A stretch of 64,000 nucleotides of DNA from G963677185 sp963677185 (GTDB lineage: Bacteria > Bacillota > Syntrophomonadia > Syntrophomonadales > Syntrophomonadaceae), in assembly GCA_963677185.1 (NCBI GenBank), contig OY781889.1:930001-994000 (forward strand), given 5' to 3'. Positions 16,759 to 24,975 of the stretch are shown one piece after another; within the stretch, counting starts at the first letter, position 1, and every line of letters begins with the position of its first letter. Both the position numbers and the translations under genes were made by a program. The notes under the pieces were generated by a model. That model saw only the letters and a program-made list of their open reading frames with translations, did not search any database and was not told the DNA's origin.

Positions 16759-17298
16759 ATGGAGTTTAAGGGCTCAAAAACCGAAGAGAACCTCTGGAAA
16801 GCGTTTGCAGGTGAATCAATGGCCCGGAATAAGTATGACTACTTTGCCAGCAAGGCTAAAAAGGAAGGCTATGAACAGATTGCGGGCTTGTTTGAAGAGA
16901 CCGCTCTTAATGAAAAAGAGCATGCAAAACTCTGGTTTAAATATGTAATGGGTGGCGACGTTCCTGGAACGGTGGACAATTTGTTGGCAGCGGCCGAAGG
17001 TGAAAAAGAAGAATTCACCCAGATGTATCCCGGCATGGAACAGGTTGCAAGAGAAGAAGGCTTCCTGGAGATAGCCGAAATTTTTAAGCGCATAGCCATG
17101 GTGGAAGCAGCTCATGAAGCCAGGTACCGCCGGCTTCTGGACAGCATCAAACGGGACAGCGTATTCAAGCGGCCAGCCGCAGTCAAGTGGAAATGCCGCA
17201 ATTGCGGATACGTCTTTGAAGGCAAGGAAGCTCCGGAGAAATGTCCGGCCTGTGCGCATCCTAAAGCATATTTCGAAGAAAAAGTAGAAAACTATTAA
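16759..17298 (+). CDS. Rubrerythrin
   Basis: The 179-residue protein has a ferritin-like diiron domain followed by a rubredoxin-like domain. The diiron ligands are visible in LWKAFAGESMARNKY, LNEKEHAKLWF and MVEAAHEARYRRLL. The rubredoxin-like domain has two CxxC pairs (Cys146/149 and 162/165). Rubrerythrin reduces hydrogen peroxide with electrons from rubredoxin or NADH and protects anaerobes from oxygen. GGAGGTAGC lies upstream of the ATG. It is a single-gene unit ending in a strong terminator. No convincing PerR box was found in front of it. Confidence 0.95.
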   Translation: MEFKGSKTEENLWKAFAGESMARNKYDYFASKAKKEGYEQIAGLFEETALNEKEHAKLWFKYVMGGDVPGTVDNLLAAAEGEKEEFTQMYPGMEQVAREEGFLEIAEIFKRIAMVEAAHEARYRRLLDSIKRDSVFKRPAAVKWKCRNCGYVFEGKEAPEKCPACAHPKAYFEEKVENY

Positions 17299-17307
17299 AT
17301 GTATATG

Positions 17308-17337
17308 AATCCCGGCCCCTCTGCGGGCCGGGATTTC
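17308..17337 (+). terminator. Intrinsic terminator after rubrerythrin
   Basis: An 11-bp GC-rich stem (AATCCCGGCCC with GGGCCGGGATT) and short loop, then TTCTGATT. Confidence 0.75.
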
Positions 17338-17465
17338 TGATTAGGTCATCGGCACTGAAGCTGGAAGAAGCTGATGGGACGGACTTGTCAGCTTTAGCTT
17401 GGTTGCGGGGCATTAATAGGGTATGATAAGCGTAATGTACATAAAATTATTCTGCAGGAGGATGT

Positions 17466-18692
17466 GTGCCAGTGAAACGATTATCTATTCTACTTGCTGT
17501 AAGCCTGCTAATGACGATCATGCCCGCAGCCGGCATCCAAGCGGCAACAAGCCCGGCCGTATATATAAATGGAATGCAAATGAGCTTCGAAGCATCGCCG
17601 ATTGTATCTGGAGAACGGGTTCTCGTACCCATGCGCGACATATTTGAATCGCTGGGCGCCTCGGTAAACTGGGACGGAGACAAACAGGTTGTTGAAGCCA
17701 GCAAGGGAACTCACCGAATCATATTGACTGTCGGCAGTTTACTGGCCTCGAAAGATGGTGCAAACATTCAGCTGGATGTTGAACCGGTAAGCTGGAACGG
17801 TCATGTAATGATTCCTCTTCGATTCGTAGCTGAAGCCCTGGATGATAGGGTGGAATGGATGAACGACAGCAACTCAGTGTATATCTATTCTCCTGATGCT
17901 GTAAGCAGCCTTGAATCGCAAACTTATGCCCGTTCCAAATATGTGTTTCCTTATAAGGCACCTCGCACAGCCACTGGATACCAGGTCAGAAACTACGCGG
18001 AGCTGGTGATGGCTTTGAAAGCAGGCATGACCAACTTTGAGACCCCATTCAAGCTTGACTGTCAGGGTTATGACGGAGATGCTTTCAATGATTTTAAAAG
18101 CGCTCTTGCTCAAGCTCAAAAAGAGCTTCAACGGGAAATCTGCTTTTTTTCCATCTACAATGAAGTTGCCTGGGAGCAGTACGGCAGTGTTATTTCGGTA
18201 AATATTGAATACATGGTTGCCCGCGAGCAATTTGAAAGCACACGTCAAAAAGTGTCGGAAATTGCAGCTGAGGTGGTTCGGCCCGGAATGAGCGACGCTG
18301 ATATAGAAAAAGCGTTTCATGATTACCTGGTGAACAACTGTGTATATGATCTTACATTTGCTCCTCCGTCATACACCGCTTATGGAGCATTAATTCTTGG
18401 CCGGGCAGTATGCCAGGGCTATTCCGAGGCCATGGGGATGTTATGCTTGCATAGCGGAATCGAATGCATGCTGGTAACCGGTTCGGCATACGGGGATGGT
18501 GTTTGGGCCCAGGATCATGCCTGGAACCTGGTCAACGTAAACGGGGTATACCGCCATGTGGATGTGACCTATGACGATCCTATCAGCTGGGATGGACGGA
18601 ATAACCTTACCTATGAATACTATAATAAGACCGACCAGCAAATAGACACCGATCATGATTGGGTCTACGCTGATTACCCAGCCGCACAATAA
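17466..18692 (+). CDS. Exported transglutaminase-like protein with N-terminal stalk domain
   Basis: Two GTG codons (17466 and 17472) follow AGGAGG at four and ten bases; either could be the start. The roughly 408-residue product has a signal peptide ending near GIQAA. A stalk domain follows (about residues 30-140: VPMRDIFESLGASVNWD, IPLRFVAEALDDRVEW). After a helical linker comes a transglutaminase-like core with catalytic Cys in GRAVCQGYSEA (about 316), His in AQDHAWNLV (about 351) and Asp in YRHVDVTYDDP (about 365). Such proteins act on the cell wall as proteases or cross-linkers. A hairpin closes the unit. The stalk domain is at the opposite end from that of the DUF3604 protein. Confidence 0.88.
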   Translation: MPVKRLSILLAVSLLMTIMPAAGIQAATSPAVYINGMQMSFEASPIVSGERVLVPMRDIFESLGASVNWDGDKQVVEASKGTHRIILTVGSLLASKDGANIQLDVEPVSWNGHVMIPLRFVAEALDDRVEWMNDSNSVYIYSPDAVSSLESQTYARSKYVFPYKAPRTATGYQVRNYAELVMALKAGMTNFETPFKLDCQGYDGDAFNDFKSALAQAQKELQREICFFSIYNEVAWEQYGSVISVNIEYMVAREQFESTRQKVSEIAAEVVRPGMSDADIEKAFHDYLVNNCVYDLTFAPPSYTAYGALILGRAVCQGYSEAMGMLCLHSGIECMLVTGSAYGDGVWAQDHAWNLVNVNGVYRHVDVTYDDPISWDGRNNLTYEYYNKTDQQIDTDHDWVYADYPAAQ

Positions 18693-18770
18693 ATAGCTTG
18701 ACTACATGGAGGTAAAACATCCTCCTGCCAGGCGTGGACAGAGTTATGATTTACTTTTATCATCGATCTT

Positions 18771-18801
18771 AAACGGGAGGGATTCATCCTCCCGTTTTTT
18801 T
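18771..18801 (+). terminator. Intrinsic terminator after the transglutaminase-like gene
   Basis: Stem AAACGGGAGG with CCTCCCGTTT, seven-base loop, then seven or more T residues. Confidence 0.85.
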
Positions 18802-18890
18802 ATCCCCCTGAATATGGTAAGCTGTCCACAGGAGGTCCGCTCAAACTCAAGCCGGATGGATACTCCTGCATATTTTTCAGGGGTGATGCC

Positions 18891-19574
18891 GTGTTATCCA
18901 TGTTTGACATAGCCATACTGGTAATACTGGTGATTGCAGCAGGGCTAGGGTATATCAAGGGTTTGTATGCAAGCGCGGCTGGCATAGTCTCGTTTCTCAT
19001 CGCCATCTATTTAGCTTCACAGTTTTATTTGCCCGCTTACGAATTTCTGGATCAAAATCTAGGTATGCAGGATAGCCTGGCAATTTATGTCAAAAGCGAA
19101 TTTCCCGTAATAGCGAATATCGAAGCTCAAGCCGAATTGTTGGAACAGGCGGCTCCTTTAATCAATATGCTGCTCAATACCGAAGACACAGGGCTGTTCC
19201 CGGACAGCCTTGCCGAGACGCCACTAAGCCAGCTTATTTCGCGAAACGTATTGCTTGCGCTTACTTTTGCCGGATTATATTTCCTGGTGCGCTTGCTGCT
19301 GTCCGGTCTGCAATGGTATTGGCAGAACCGGCAGAAGAAGGAAGGCCTGGGTTTGACGATTCGCGCCGGAGGAGCCCTGGTTGAAATGATTAAAAGCCTG
19401 GTGGTTATTATCATATTGCTGGCAATCTTTGTACCGGTAATCGAAGTGGGGGCTCTGGTAGAACAAAAACAAGCGCTATCAGCTTCAGAAGCTCTGCATG
19501 AATCGGTTTTCTATAAGCATTTCCACCCGCTTATCGCGCTGGTTCAATCAGAAATCAGTAAAAACATTCTATAG
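18891..19574 (+). CDS. CvpA family membrane protein
   Basis: The GTG start has CAGGGG about eight bases upstream; an ATG follows three codons later. The 227-residue protein has four hydrophobic segments: MFDIAILVILVIAAGLGYIKGLYAS at the N-terminus, a second helix, LLALTFAGLYFLVRLL and SLVVIIILLAIFVPVI. The N-terminal D-hydrophobic-G-x-x-x-G pattern fits CvpA/colicin V production proteins. The molecular role in Firmicutes is unknown. The next gene starts 30 bases on with its own ribosome site. Confidence 0.8.
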   Translation: MLSMFDIAILVILVIAAGLGYIKGLYASAAGIVSFLIAIYLASQFYLPAYEFLDQNLGMQDSLAIYVKSEFPVIANIEAQAELLEQAAPLINMLLNTEDTGLFPDSLAETPLSQLISRNVLLALTFAGLYFLVRLLLSGLQWYWQNRQKKEGLGLTIRAGGALVEMIKSLVVIIILLAIFVPVIEVGALVEQKQALSASEALHESVFYKHFHPLIALVQSEISKNIL

Positions 19575-19604
19575 CATTAATATTTTAGCAGGAGGCGAAA
19601 CACA

Positions 19605-21011
19605 ATGGCTGGTCGCAAAAAAGACACATCAAAGTCATCCGATGAACAAAAGAAAAATGTATGGTATAAGATGAACCCCGAGTCGATTGAGGCGGCTTAC
19701 GAGTTGGGGAAGGGCTATGTTGAATTCCTGAATGCGGTTAAAACCGAACGGGAAGCTGTTGATTATATCCTTACAGCGGCCGCTCGGAACGGCTTCAAGG
19801 ACATGGCCGGCCTGAAAAAATGGGCTCCGGGCAGCCGCATGTTTACCAGCCGCAAGGGCAAGTATTGTGCTCTCATTATCGCTGGTAAAAAGGATATCAG
19901 GGACGGAGTCAATTTCATTGCGTCCCATGTGGATTCTCCACGGCTGGACTTAAAGGCGCGTCCGGTCTACGAGGCAGATGGTCTTGGCATGTTTAAAACC
20001 CATTACTATGGAGGAATTAAGAAATACCAGTGGCTGACCATACCCATGGCTCTGCACGGGGTAGTAGCCAAGAAAGATGGGCGGCTGCTGAACGTGGTAA
20101 TTGGTGAGCGTTCTGACGAGCCGGCCCTGGTAATAAGCGATCTTTTACCGCATTTGGCCGCCGAACAGATGGAGAAAAAGATGCGCGAGGCGGTTAAGGG
20201 CGAAAGCCTCAACATTCTGGTGGGAAGCCGGCCGCTGGGTGATGAAAAGGATGCTGTAAAGAAGCTTATCCTGGATATTCTCAAAAGCCGCTATGACATT
20301 GATGAAGAAGATTTCACCAGTGCAGAATTGGAAATAGTACCGGCTTTGCCGGCTCGCGATATTGGTCTAGATGCCAGCATGGTGGGCGGATATGGACAGG
20401 ATGACAGAATATCTGCGTATACAAGCCTGATGGCGGCCTTTGATGTACAAAAACCGGAGCGCACGGTGGTGGTTCTTTTTGTTGACAAGGAAGAGATCGG
20501 CAGCACTGGGAACACGGGCTTGCAGTCCCTGATGATCGAAAACCTGATGGCAGAAATAATGAATCTGGCCGGCATTAATGATTATCTGTCCTTGCGCCGG
20601 GCTTTGGAACGGAGCCATGGAATATCTGCCGATGTCAATGCCGCTATAGACCCAAATTATCCGGACGTATTCGAGAAAATGAACAACAGTTTTCTGGGCG
20701 GCGGGATTGTAGTGACCAAGTTCACTGGCTCCAGGGGCAAATCAGATGCCAATGACGCCAATCCGGAATATATTGCCCGGTTGCGGCAGCTTTTTGAAAA
20801 ACATGATGTTCTGTGGCAGATCGGGGAACTGGGCAAAGTGGACGTCGGAGGCGGCGGCACGGTTGCGAAATATATGGCGTATTATGGAATGGAAGTAGTG
20901 GATATGGGCTGTGCGCTGCTTAGCATGCATTCTCCGTTCGAGGTAAGCAGCAAAGCCGACCTGTACCAGGCTTTCAAAGCCTACCATGCGTTTATGCAGG
21001 ATTTCGCCTGA
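19605..21011 (+). CDS. Aminopeptidase of the M18 family
   Basis: The 468-residue protein matches clostridial aminopeptidase I (M18). Metal and catalytic regions are visible: NFIASHVDSPRLDLKARP, VVLFVDKEEIGSTGNTGLQS, RSHGISADVNAAIDPNYPD and a C-terminal CALLSMHSPFEVSSKADLY with the last histidine ligand. It removes N-terminal residues from peptides in the cytoplasm using two metal ions. GCAGGAGGCG lies upstream of the ATG. It is close behind the CvpA gene (30 bases) and may share its transcript. No signal peptide is present. Confidence 0.9.
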   Translation: MAGRKKDTSKSSDEQKKNVWYKMNPESIEAAYELGKGYVEFLNAVKTEREAVDYILTAAARNGFKDMAGLKKWAPGSRMFTSRKGKYCALIIAGKKDIRDGVNFIASHVDSPRLDLKARPVYEADGLGMFKTHYYGGIKKYQWLTIPMALHGVVAKKDGRLLNVVIGERSDEPALVISDLLPHLAAEQMEKKMREAVKGESLNILVGSRPLGDEKDAVKKLILDILKSRYDIDEEDFTSAELEIVPALPARDIGLDASMVGGYGQDDRISAYTSLMAAFDVQKPERTVVVLFVDKEEIGSTGNTGLQSLMIENLMAEIMNLAGINDYLSLRRALERSHGISADVNAAIDPNYPDVFEKMNNSFLGGGIVVTKFTGSRGKSDANDANPEYIARLRQLFEKHDVLWQIGELGKVDVGGGGTVAKYMAYYGMEVVDMGCALLSMHSPFEVSSKADLYQAFKAYHAFMQDFA

Positions 21012-21065
21012 AGCTAATTATGCTCATCATATCGGCAGGAAAATTTGGAAGGGAGGGGATAAACG

Positions 21066-22106
21066 ATGAATAAGCGACTTACCGAGCGAGTTCGTGCAGC
21101 CGGTTGAGCTGCTAAAATCGGACCGGGAACGCTGGACGCGCTCCTTAAAAATCTTCATATACCATCGGATCCCCGGCTGCTGTGCGGATTTGAAGGCCGT
21201 GACGACGCTGGTGTCTACCAGCTAGACGATTCGACCGCCCTTATCCAGACCGTGGACTTCTTTACTCCCATGGTTGACGATCCCTATATATTTGGGCAGA
21301 TTGCCGCTGCTAATGCTTTGAATGATGTATATGCCATGGGCGGCAGACCTCTCCTGGCAATGAATCTGCTCATGTACCCGGAGTGTGATGCCGGAGAGGA
21401 ACTTGCTTTGATTTTGGCCGGGGGGTTAAGCAAAATCACCGAAGCGGGAGCATTGCTGGTCGGCGGTCATTCTGTCGACGATCTGGAGCCGAAATATGGT
21501 TTGGCAGTCACTGGTCTTGCCCACCCGGCGCACCTGCTGCTCAATGACGGAGCCCGGCCCGGGGATGTGCTTTTTCTAAGCAAACCCCTCGGAAGCGGAA
21601 TTGTTTCAACGGCTGTCAAGGCTGAAATGGTTGATGCTGCTCATGTCAAAGAAGCAATGAACTGGATGTCCACTCTTAACCGGGCAGCGGCTGAAGCGGC
21701 TCTGTCGGTTAAGGCGAAGGCCGCCACCGATGTAACCGGATTCGGCCTGGCCGGGCATCTCATAGAAATGGCCCAGGCCAGCAATGCCGCAATTGAGCTT
21801 TATGTCGACAATATCGAATGGATGAAAGGAGCCCGTGAAGCGGCATCATACGGCCTGGTGCCCGGTGGTGCATATAGGAATCAGGCTTTCTACAAAGAAT
21901 ATTTTCAATACGCTGGAGAGATTGATCAGGACCGGGAAATTATGCTGTACAGCCCGGAAACCGCCGGGGGAATGCTGGTGGCCGTCCATGAGGATTCGGC
22001 TGAGGTTTATCAAAAACAGCTGCTGGCAGCAGGCCAGCCCTGTTTCAAAGTGGGCCGGGTGACCGGCAGCAGGTTTGAGAAAGTCCGGGTTTTAGCGCGA
22101 GGATGA
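21066..22106 (+). CDS. selD: Selenide, water dikinase SelD (selenocysteine-containing)
   Basis: The reading frame opens at an ATG behind GGGAGGGG. It has an in-frame TGA at codon 14 (21105-21107), inside GUAAKIGPGTLDALL, exactly where SelD enzymes carry the catalytic Cys or Sec followed by the essential Lys. The frame then continues without interruption for 332 codons through DDAGVYQL, TVDFFTPMVDDPYIFGQIAAANALNDVYAMG, VGGHSVDD and ATDVTGFGLAGHL. So the TGA is read as selenocysteine, giving 346 residues, normal for the family. SelD makes selenophosphate from selenide and ATP, the donor for selenocysteine and selenouridine. A gene caller stopping at TGA would miss the first 62 codons. Confidence 0.95.
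21105..21150 (+). promoter_or_regulatory. Likely bacterial SECIS region of selD
   Basis: Bacterial selenocysteine insertion needs a hairpin immediately 3' of the UGA, bound by SelB. The 45 bases here are GC-rich and can form a stem, but I could not fold them reliably, so this rests mainly on the necessity of such an element. Confidence 0.45.
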
Positions 22107-22108
22107 TT

Positions 22109-22315
22109 ATGCCAGTGCCACCATATAAATTAAACGATGTTGTAAAGATGCGAAAAAAGCATCCCTGTGGAGGCGAACGCTGGCAGATCAGCCGTGTGGG
22201 CATTGATATCAAGCTGAAATGTTTGCAATGCGGACGCGTTATTATGCTCAGCCGGACTGATTTTGAAAAGAATCTCCGGGCGGTGGTCTCGGAAAACAGA
22301 TCGGAAAACATATAA
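22109..22315 (+). CDS. DUF951 family protein
   Basis: A 68-70 residue protein, with two in-frame ATG codons (22103 overlapping the selD stop, and 22109, which has GAGG upstream). Motifs YKLNDVVKMRKKHPCGG, WQISRVGIDIKLKC and CGRVIMLSR are typical of DUF951, a small conserved Firmicute protein of unknown role with three cysteines. Its overlap with selD suggests translational coupling. Confidence 0.88.
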   Translation: MPVPPYKLNDVVKMRKKHPCGGERWQISRVGIDIKLKCLQCGRVIMLSRTDFEKNLRAVVSENRSENI

Positions 22316-22528
22316 GCGGCGCGCACATTATATGCCACAATATGGTAATGAACTCGAACTTAATTTAATCAGCGCAGTCTAATAAAGTATAATGCCAGTC
22401 TATTCCCACGAAATACATACCAGGCCAGCCTGGATATGATACTCGCTTAATATGCAAGGTGGTGATAGGCCCAGTATCCAACCAGGTGAATAATACTATT
22501 TGTATATAAATATTGGAGGTGTAAGTAT

Positions 22529-24871
22529 ATGCAGGAAAGAACCAGGAAAGGATTGACCATACTCATTGCCCTGGCGGTGGTACTCACCAGCATGGCGGCC
22601 GGAGTGTTTGCGGACAATGCGTCTGGCAAGGGAATGGTTGCAATTGGCAGCCGGGAGGAGCTGGTAGCAGCCCTCCAGCATTTGGAAGCGGTTAATTCGA
22701 GTATAAATAACTACTATAGCCGCAAGTATCCGCCGATTATGTATGATATGGCCATGCCGGCCGATGCGGTCCCAGCTCCGCAAGAGACTACCGCTTCGAA
22801 TCAAGTGGCCGAAGCTCCTGTAACTGATTTTTCACAGACCAATGTTCAGGTGCAAGGGGTAGATGAAGGCGATATCGTTAAAACTGACGGCAACTACCTT
22901 TACCAGATTATTGACGGGCGCATAGCCATTGCGCGGATATACCCGGCATCAGACCTGAACCTTGTATCCAGGATCGATCCCGGTGATAAAAACTTCTATC
23001 CTACCGAGCTCTATGTCGAGGGAGACCGCTTGCTGGTAGTCGGCAGTTCCTATTACGGTTATGAAACCAATTACTACGCGGATTATTTGTTGCCCACATC
23101 TGGGTTCACCAAGGTCCTCATATATAATATTGCCGATCGCTCCAATCCCAGCTTGCTAAAAGAGATGGACCTGGAAGGCTATTATCTGAGTTCTCGCAAA
23201 GTAGGCGATGTTTTCTACTTCGCCGCCAACAAGTATTATTATGGATTTGATGAAAACAATCTGGATGAAATGCTGCCCCATTATCGCCTCGGCAGCGGGT
23301 CCACACAGTACACGCCCATTGCGTATAATCGCATCGGCTATTTCGAGAATTCTACCGCCCAGAACTTCCTGACTCTAGGGGCGATTAACATCAGTGATCC
23401 GTCGTATTATGATGTAAGCGCCTACCTGGGCTCCGGCGAAGTAATGTACATGTCGAAGGAAAACATGTATATAGCCAGCCAGCAGATGGATATTGTATGG
23501 ACCAAGCCGGTTGAGGGCGCAACACCGGGCGAAATATCCGATATAAAGGGCCTGAACACGGATGTTTATAAATTCGATCTTAATGGTGCGAGCACGGCTT
23601 ATCAGAACATGGGCACCGTTCAGGGGACGGTGCTTAACCAGTGGTCGATGGACGAAAACAATGGTAATTTCCGTATCGCAACAACCAACCATGATGCTGA
23701 CTGGTGGTGGTGGAATGCTGAAGATATACGGAACAACGTTTATGTGCTGGACGGCGACATGAATACCATCGGCAAGCTTGAAGGCCTGGCGCCTGGCGAA
23801 CAGATTTATTCCACCCTGTTCATGGGCAAGCGCCTGTATATGGTAACATTCCGGCAGGTAGACCCCTTCTTTGTCATTGATTTATCCACACCCTCGAAAC
23901 CCGAGGTTCTGGGCAAGCTGAAGATTCCGGGCTTCAGCAATTATCTCTATCCATATGACGACACCCATATCATTGGATTTGGCAAAGAAACCGCCGACCA
24001 GTACGGTGGAGTAGTTCCGACTGGCATGAAGGTTGGCTTGTTTGATGTGAGCGATGTGGATTCCCCCCATCAGATTAGCAGTACCGTTATTGGTGATCGA
24101 GGCACCTATTCGGAGCTTCTTAATAATCACAAAGCCCTGTTCTTTAATCGCAGCACGGGTCTGTTGGCTTTCCCCGTAACAGTAATGGAAACCAAGGGAG
24201 AGAATAATGATGAATGGGTAGAATATGGAACCTTTGCTTATCAGGGGGCATATTTTTATAAAGTCGATTTGAACGGGATTCATTTCCAATATCGGCTTAC
24301 TCACCTGACCGATAAAGACTACGATAATGCAGACAGCTATTATTATTCCGGCAGTAACCGGGATATACAGCGCATTCTCTACGTTAATGACATCATCTAT
24401 ACGGTTTCGGATGCATTCTGGATGGCCAGCGATCTTAATAGCTTCACCCAGCTGAATAAGATGTCTACCAATGGTGTGCCAGTGCCTGAACCAGTCGATG
24501 GGACCAGCCCTAATCCATCCTCCAATATCAGGGTAATAGTTGATGGAGCGGAACTGGTCATGGATGAAGCGCCAATGATTCAGAACGGAACCATTCTGGT
24601 GCCTTTGAGGTCAGTCTTTGAAGCTCTGGGGGCACAGTTGATATGGAACGGGGACGACAGTTCAATCCTGGCAACCGCAGGATTGCATACAGTCAGGATG
24701 GTTGTAGGATCGACCAGCGCTCTGGTTGACGGTTTGGACGTCACGATGGAAGTGCCCCCAACCGTATCGGGCACCCGGGTGTTGACACCGCTCCGCTTCT
24801 CGGCAGAATCCCTCGGCGCTACGGCGGAATGGAACCCTGAAAACCAAACTGCAACTATAACCAGCAGATAA
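22529..24871 (+). CDS. Exported beta-propeller protein with C-terminal stalk domain
   Basis: The 780-residue protein has a signal peptide ending near GVFADNA. A secreted beta-propeller domain (Beta_propel family) spans about residues 90-640. It begins with NVQVQGVDEGDIVKTDGNYLY and contains repeated blades such as VEGDRLLVVGSSYYGYE, PGEQIYSTLFMGKRLYMVTF and FLYVNDIIYTVSD-like units. The last 115 residues are a stalk domain (VPLRSVFEALGAQLIW, LTPLRFSAESLGATAEW). Such proteins are surface-associated with unknown ligands; no catalytic site is visible. GGAGGTGTAAG lies upstream of the ATG. It is the largest of the four stalk-domain proteins here and is a single-gene unit ending in a strong bidirectional hairpin. 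Confidence 0.88.
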   Translation: MQERTRKGLTILIALAVVLTSMAAGVFADNASGKGMVAIGSREELVAALQHLEAVNSSINNYYSRKYPPIMYDMAMPADAVPAPQETTASNQVAEAPVTDFSQTNVQVQGVDEGDIVKTDGNYLYQIIDGRIAIARIYPASDLNLVSRIDPGDKNFYPTELYVEGDRLLVVGSSYYGYETNYYADYLLPTSGFTKVLIYNIADRSNPSLLKEMDLEGYYLSSRKVGDVFYFAANKYYYGFDENNLDEMLPHYRLGSGSTQYTPIAYNRIGYFENSTAQNFLTLGAINISDPSYYDVSAYLGSGEVMYMSKENMYIASQQMDIVWTKPVEGATPGEISDIKGLNTDVYKFDLNGASTAYQNMGTVQGTVLNQWSMDENNGNFRIATTNHDADWWWWNAEDIRNNVYVLDGDMNTIGKLEGLAPGEQIYSTLFMGKRLYMVTFRQVDPFFVIDLSTPSKPEVLGKLKIPGFSNYLYPYDDTHIIGFGKETADQYGGVVPTGMKVGLFDVSDVDSPHQISSTVIGDRGTYSELLNNHKALFFNRSTGLLAFPVTVMETKGENNDEWVEYGTFAYQGAYFYKVDLNGIHFQYRLTHLTDKDYDNADSYYYSGSNRDIQRILYVNDIIYTVSDAFWMASDLNSFTQLNKMSTNGVPVPEPVDGTSPNPSSNIRVIVDGAELVMDEAPMIQNGTILVPLRSVFEALGAQLIWNGDDSSILATAGLHTVRMVVGSTSALVDGLDVTMEVPPTVSGTRVLTPLRFSAESLGATAEWNPENQTATITSR

Positions 24872-24897
24872 ACAGATAAGCGAGAGAAAGAGAATCA

Positions 24898-24934
24898 TCA
24901 GGCCGGAGACGATAGCAGTCTCCGGCCTGAATGT
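24898..24934. terminator. Bidirectional terminator between the beta-propeller gene and the GGDEF gene
   Basis: A 13-bp perfect stem (TCAGGCCGGAGAC with complement) and seven-base loop lies between two convergent genes; T/A-rich sequence on both sides is modest. Confidence 0.65.
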
Positions 24935-24975
24935 TGTTAATTCAGAGTAGCCTATTCGTTCACCGAATTGGCTGG

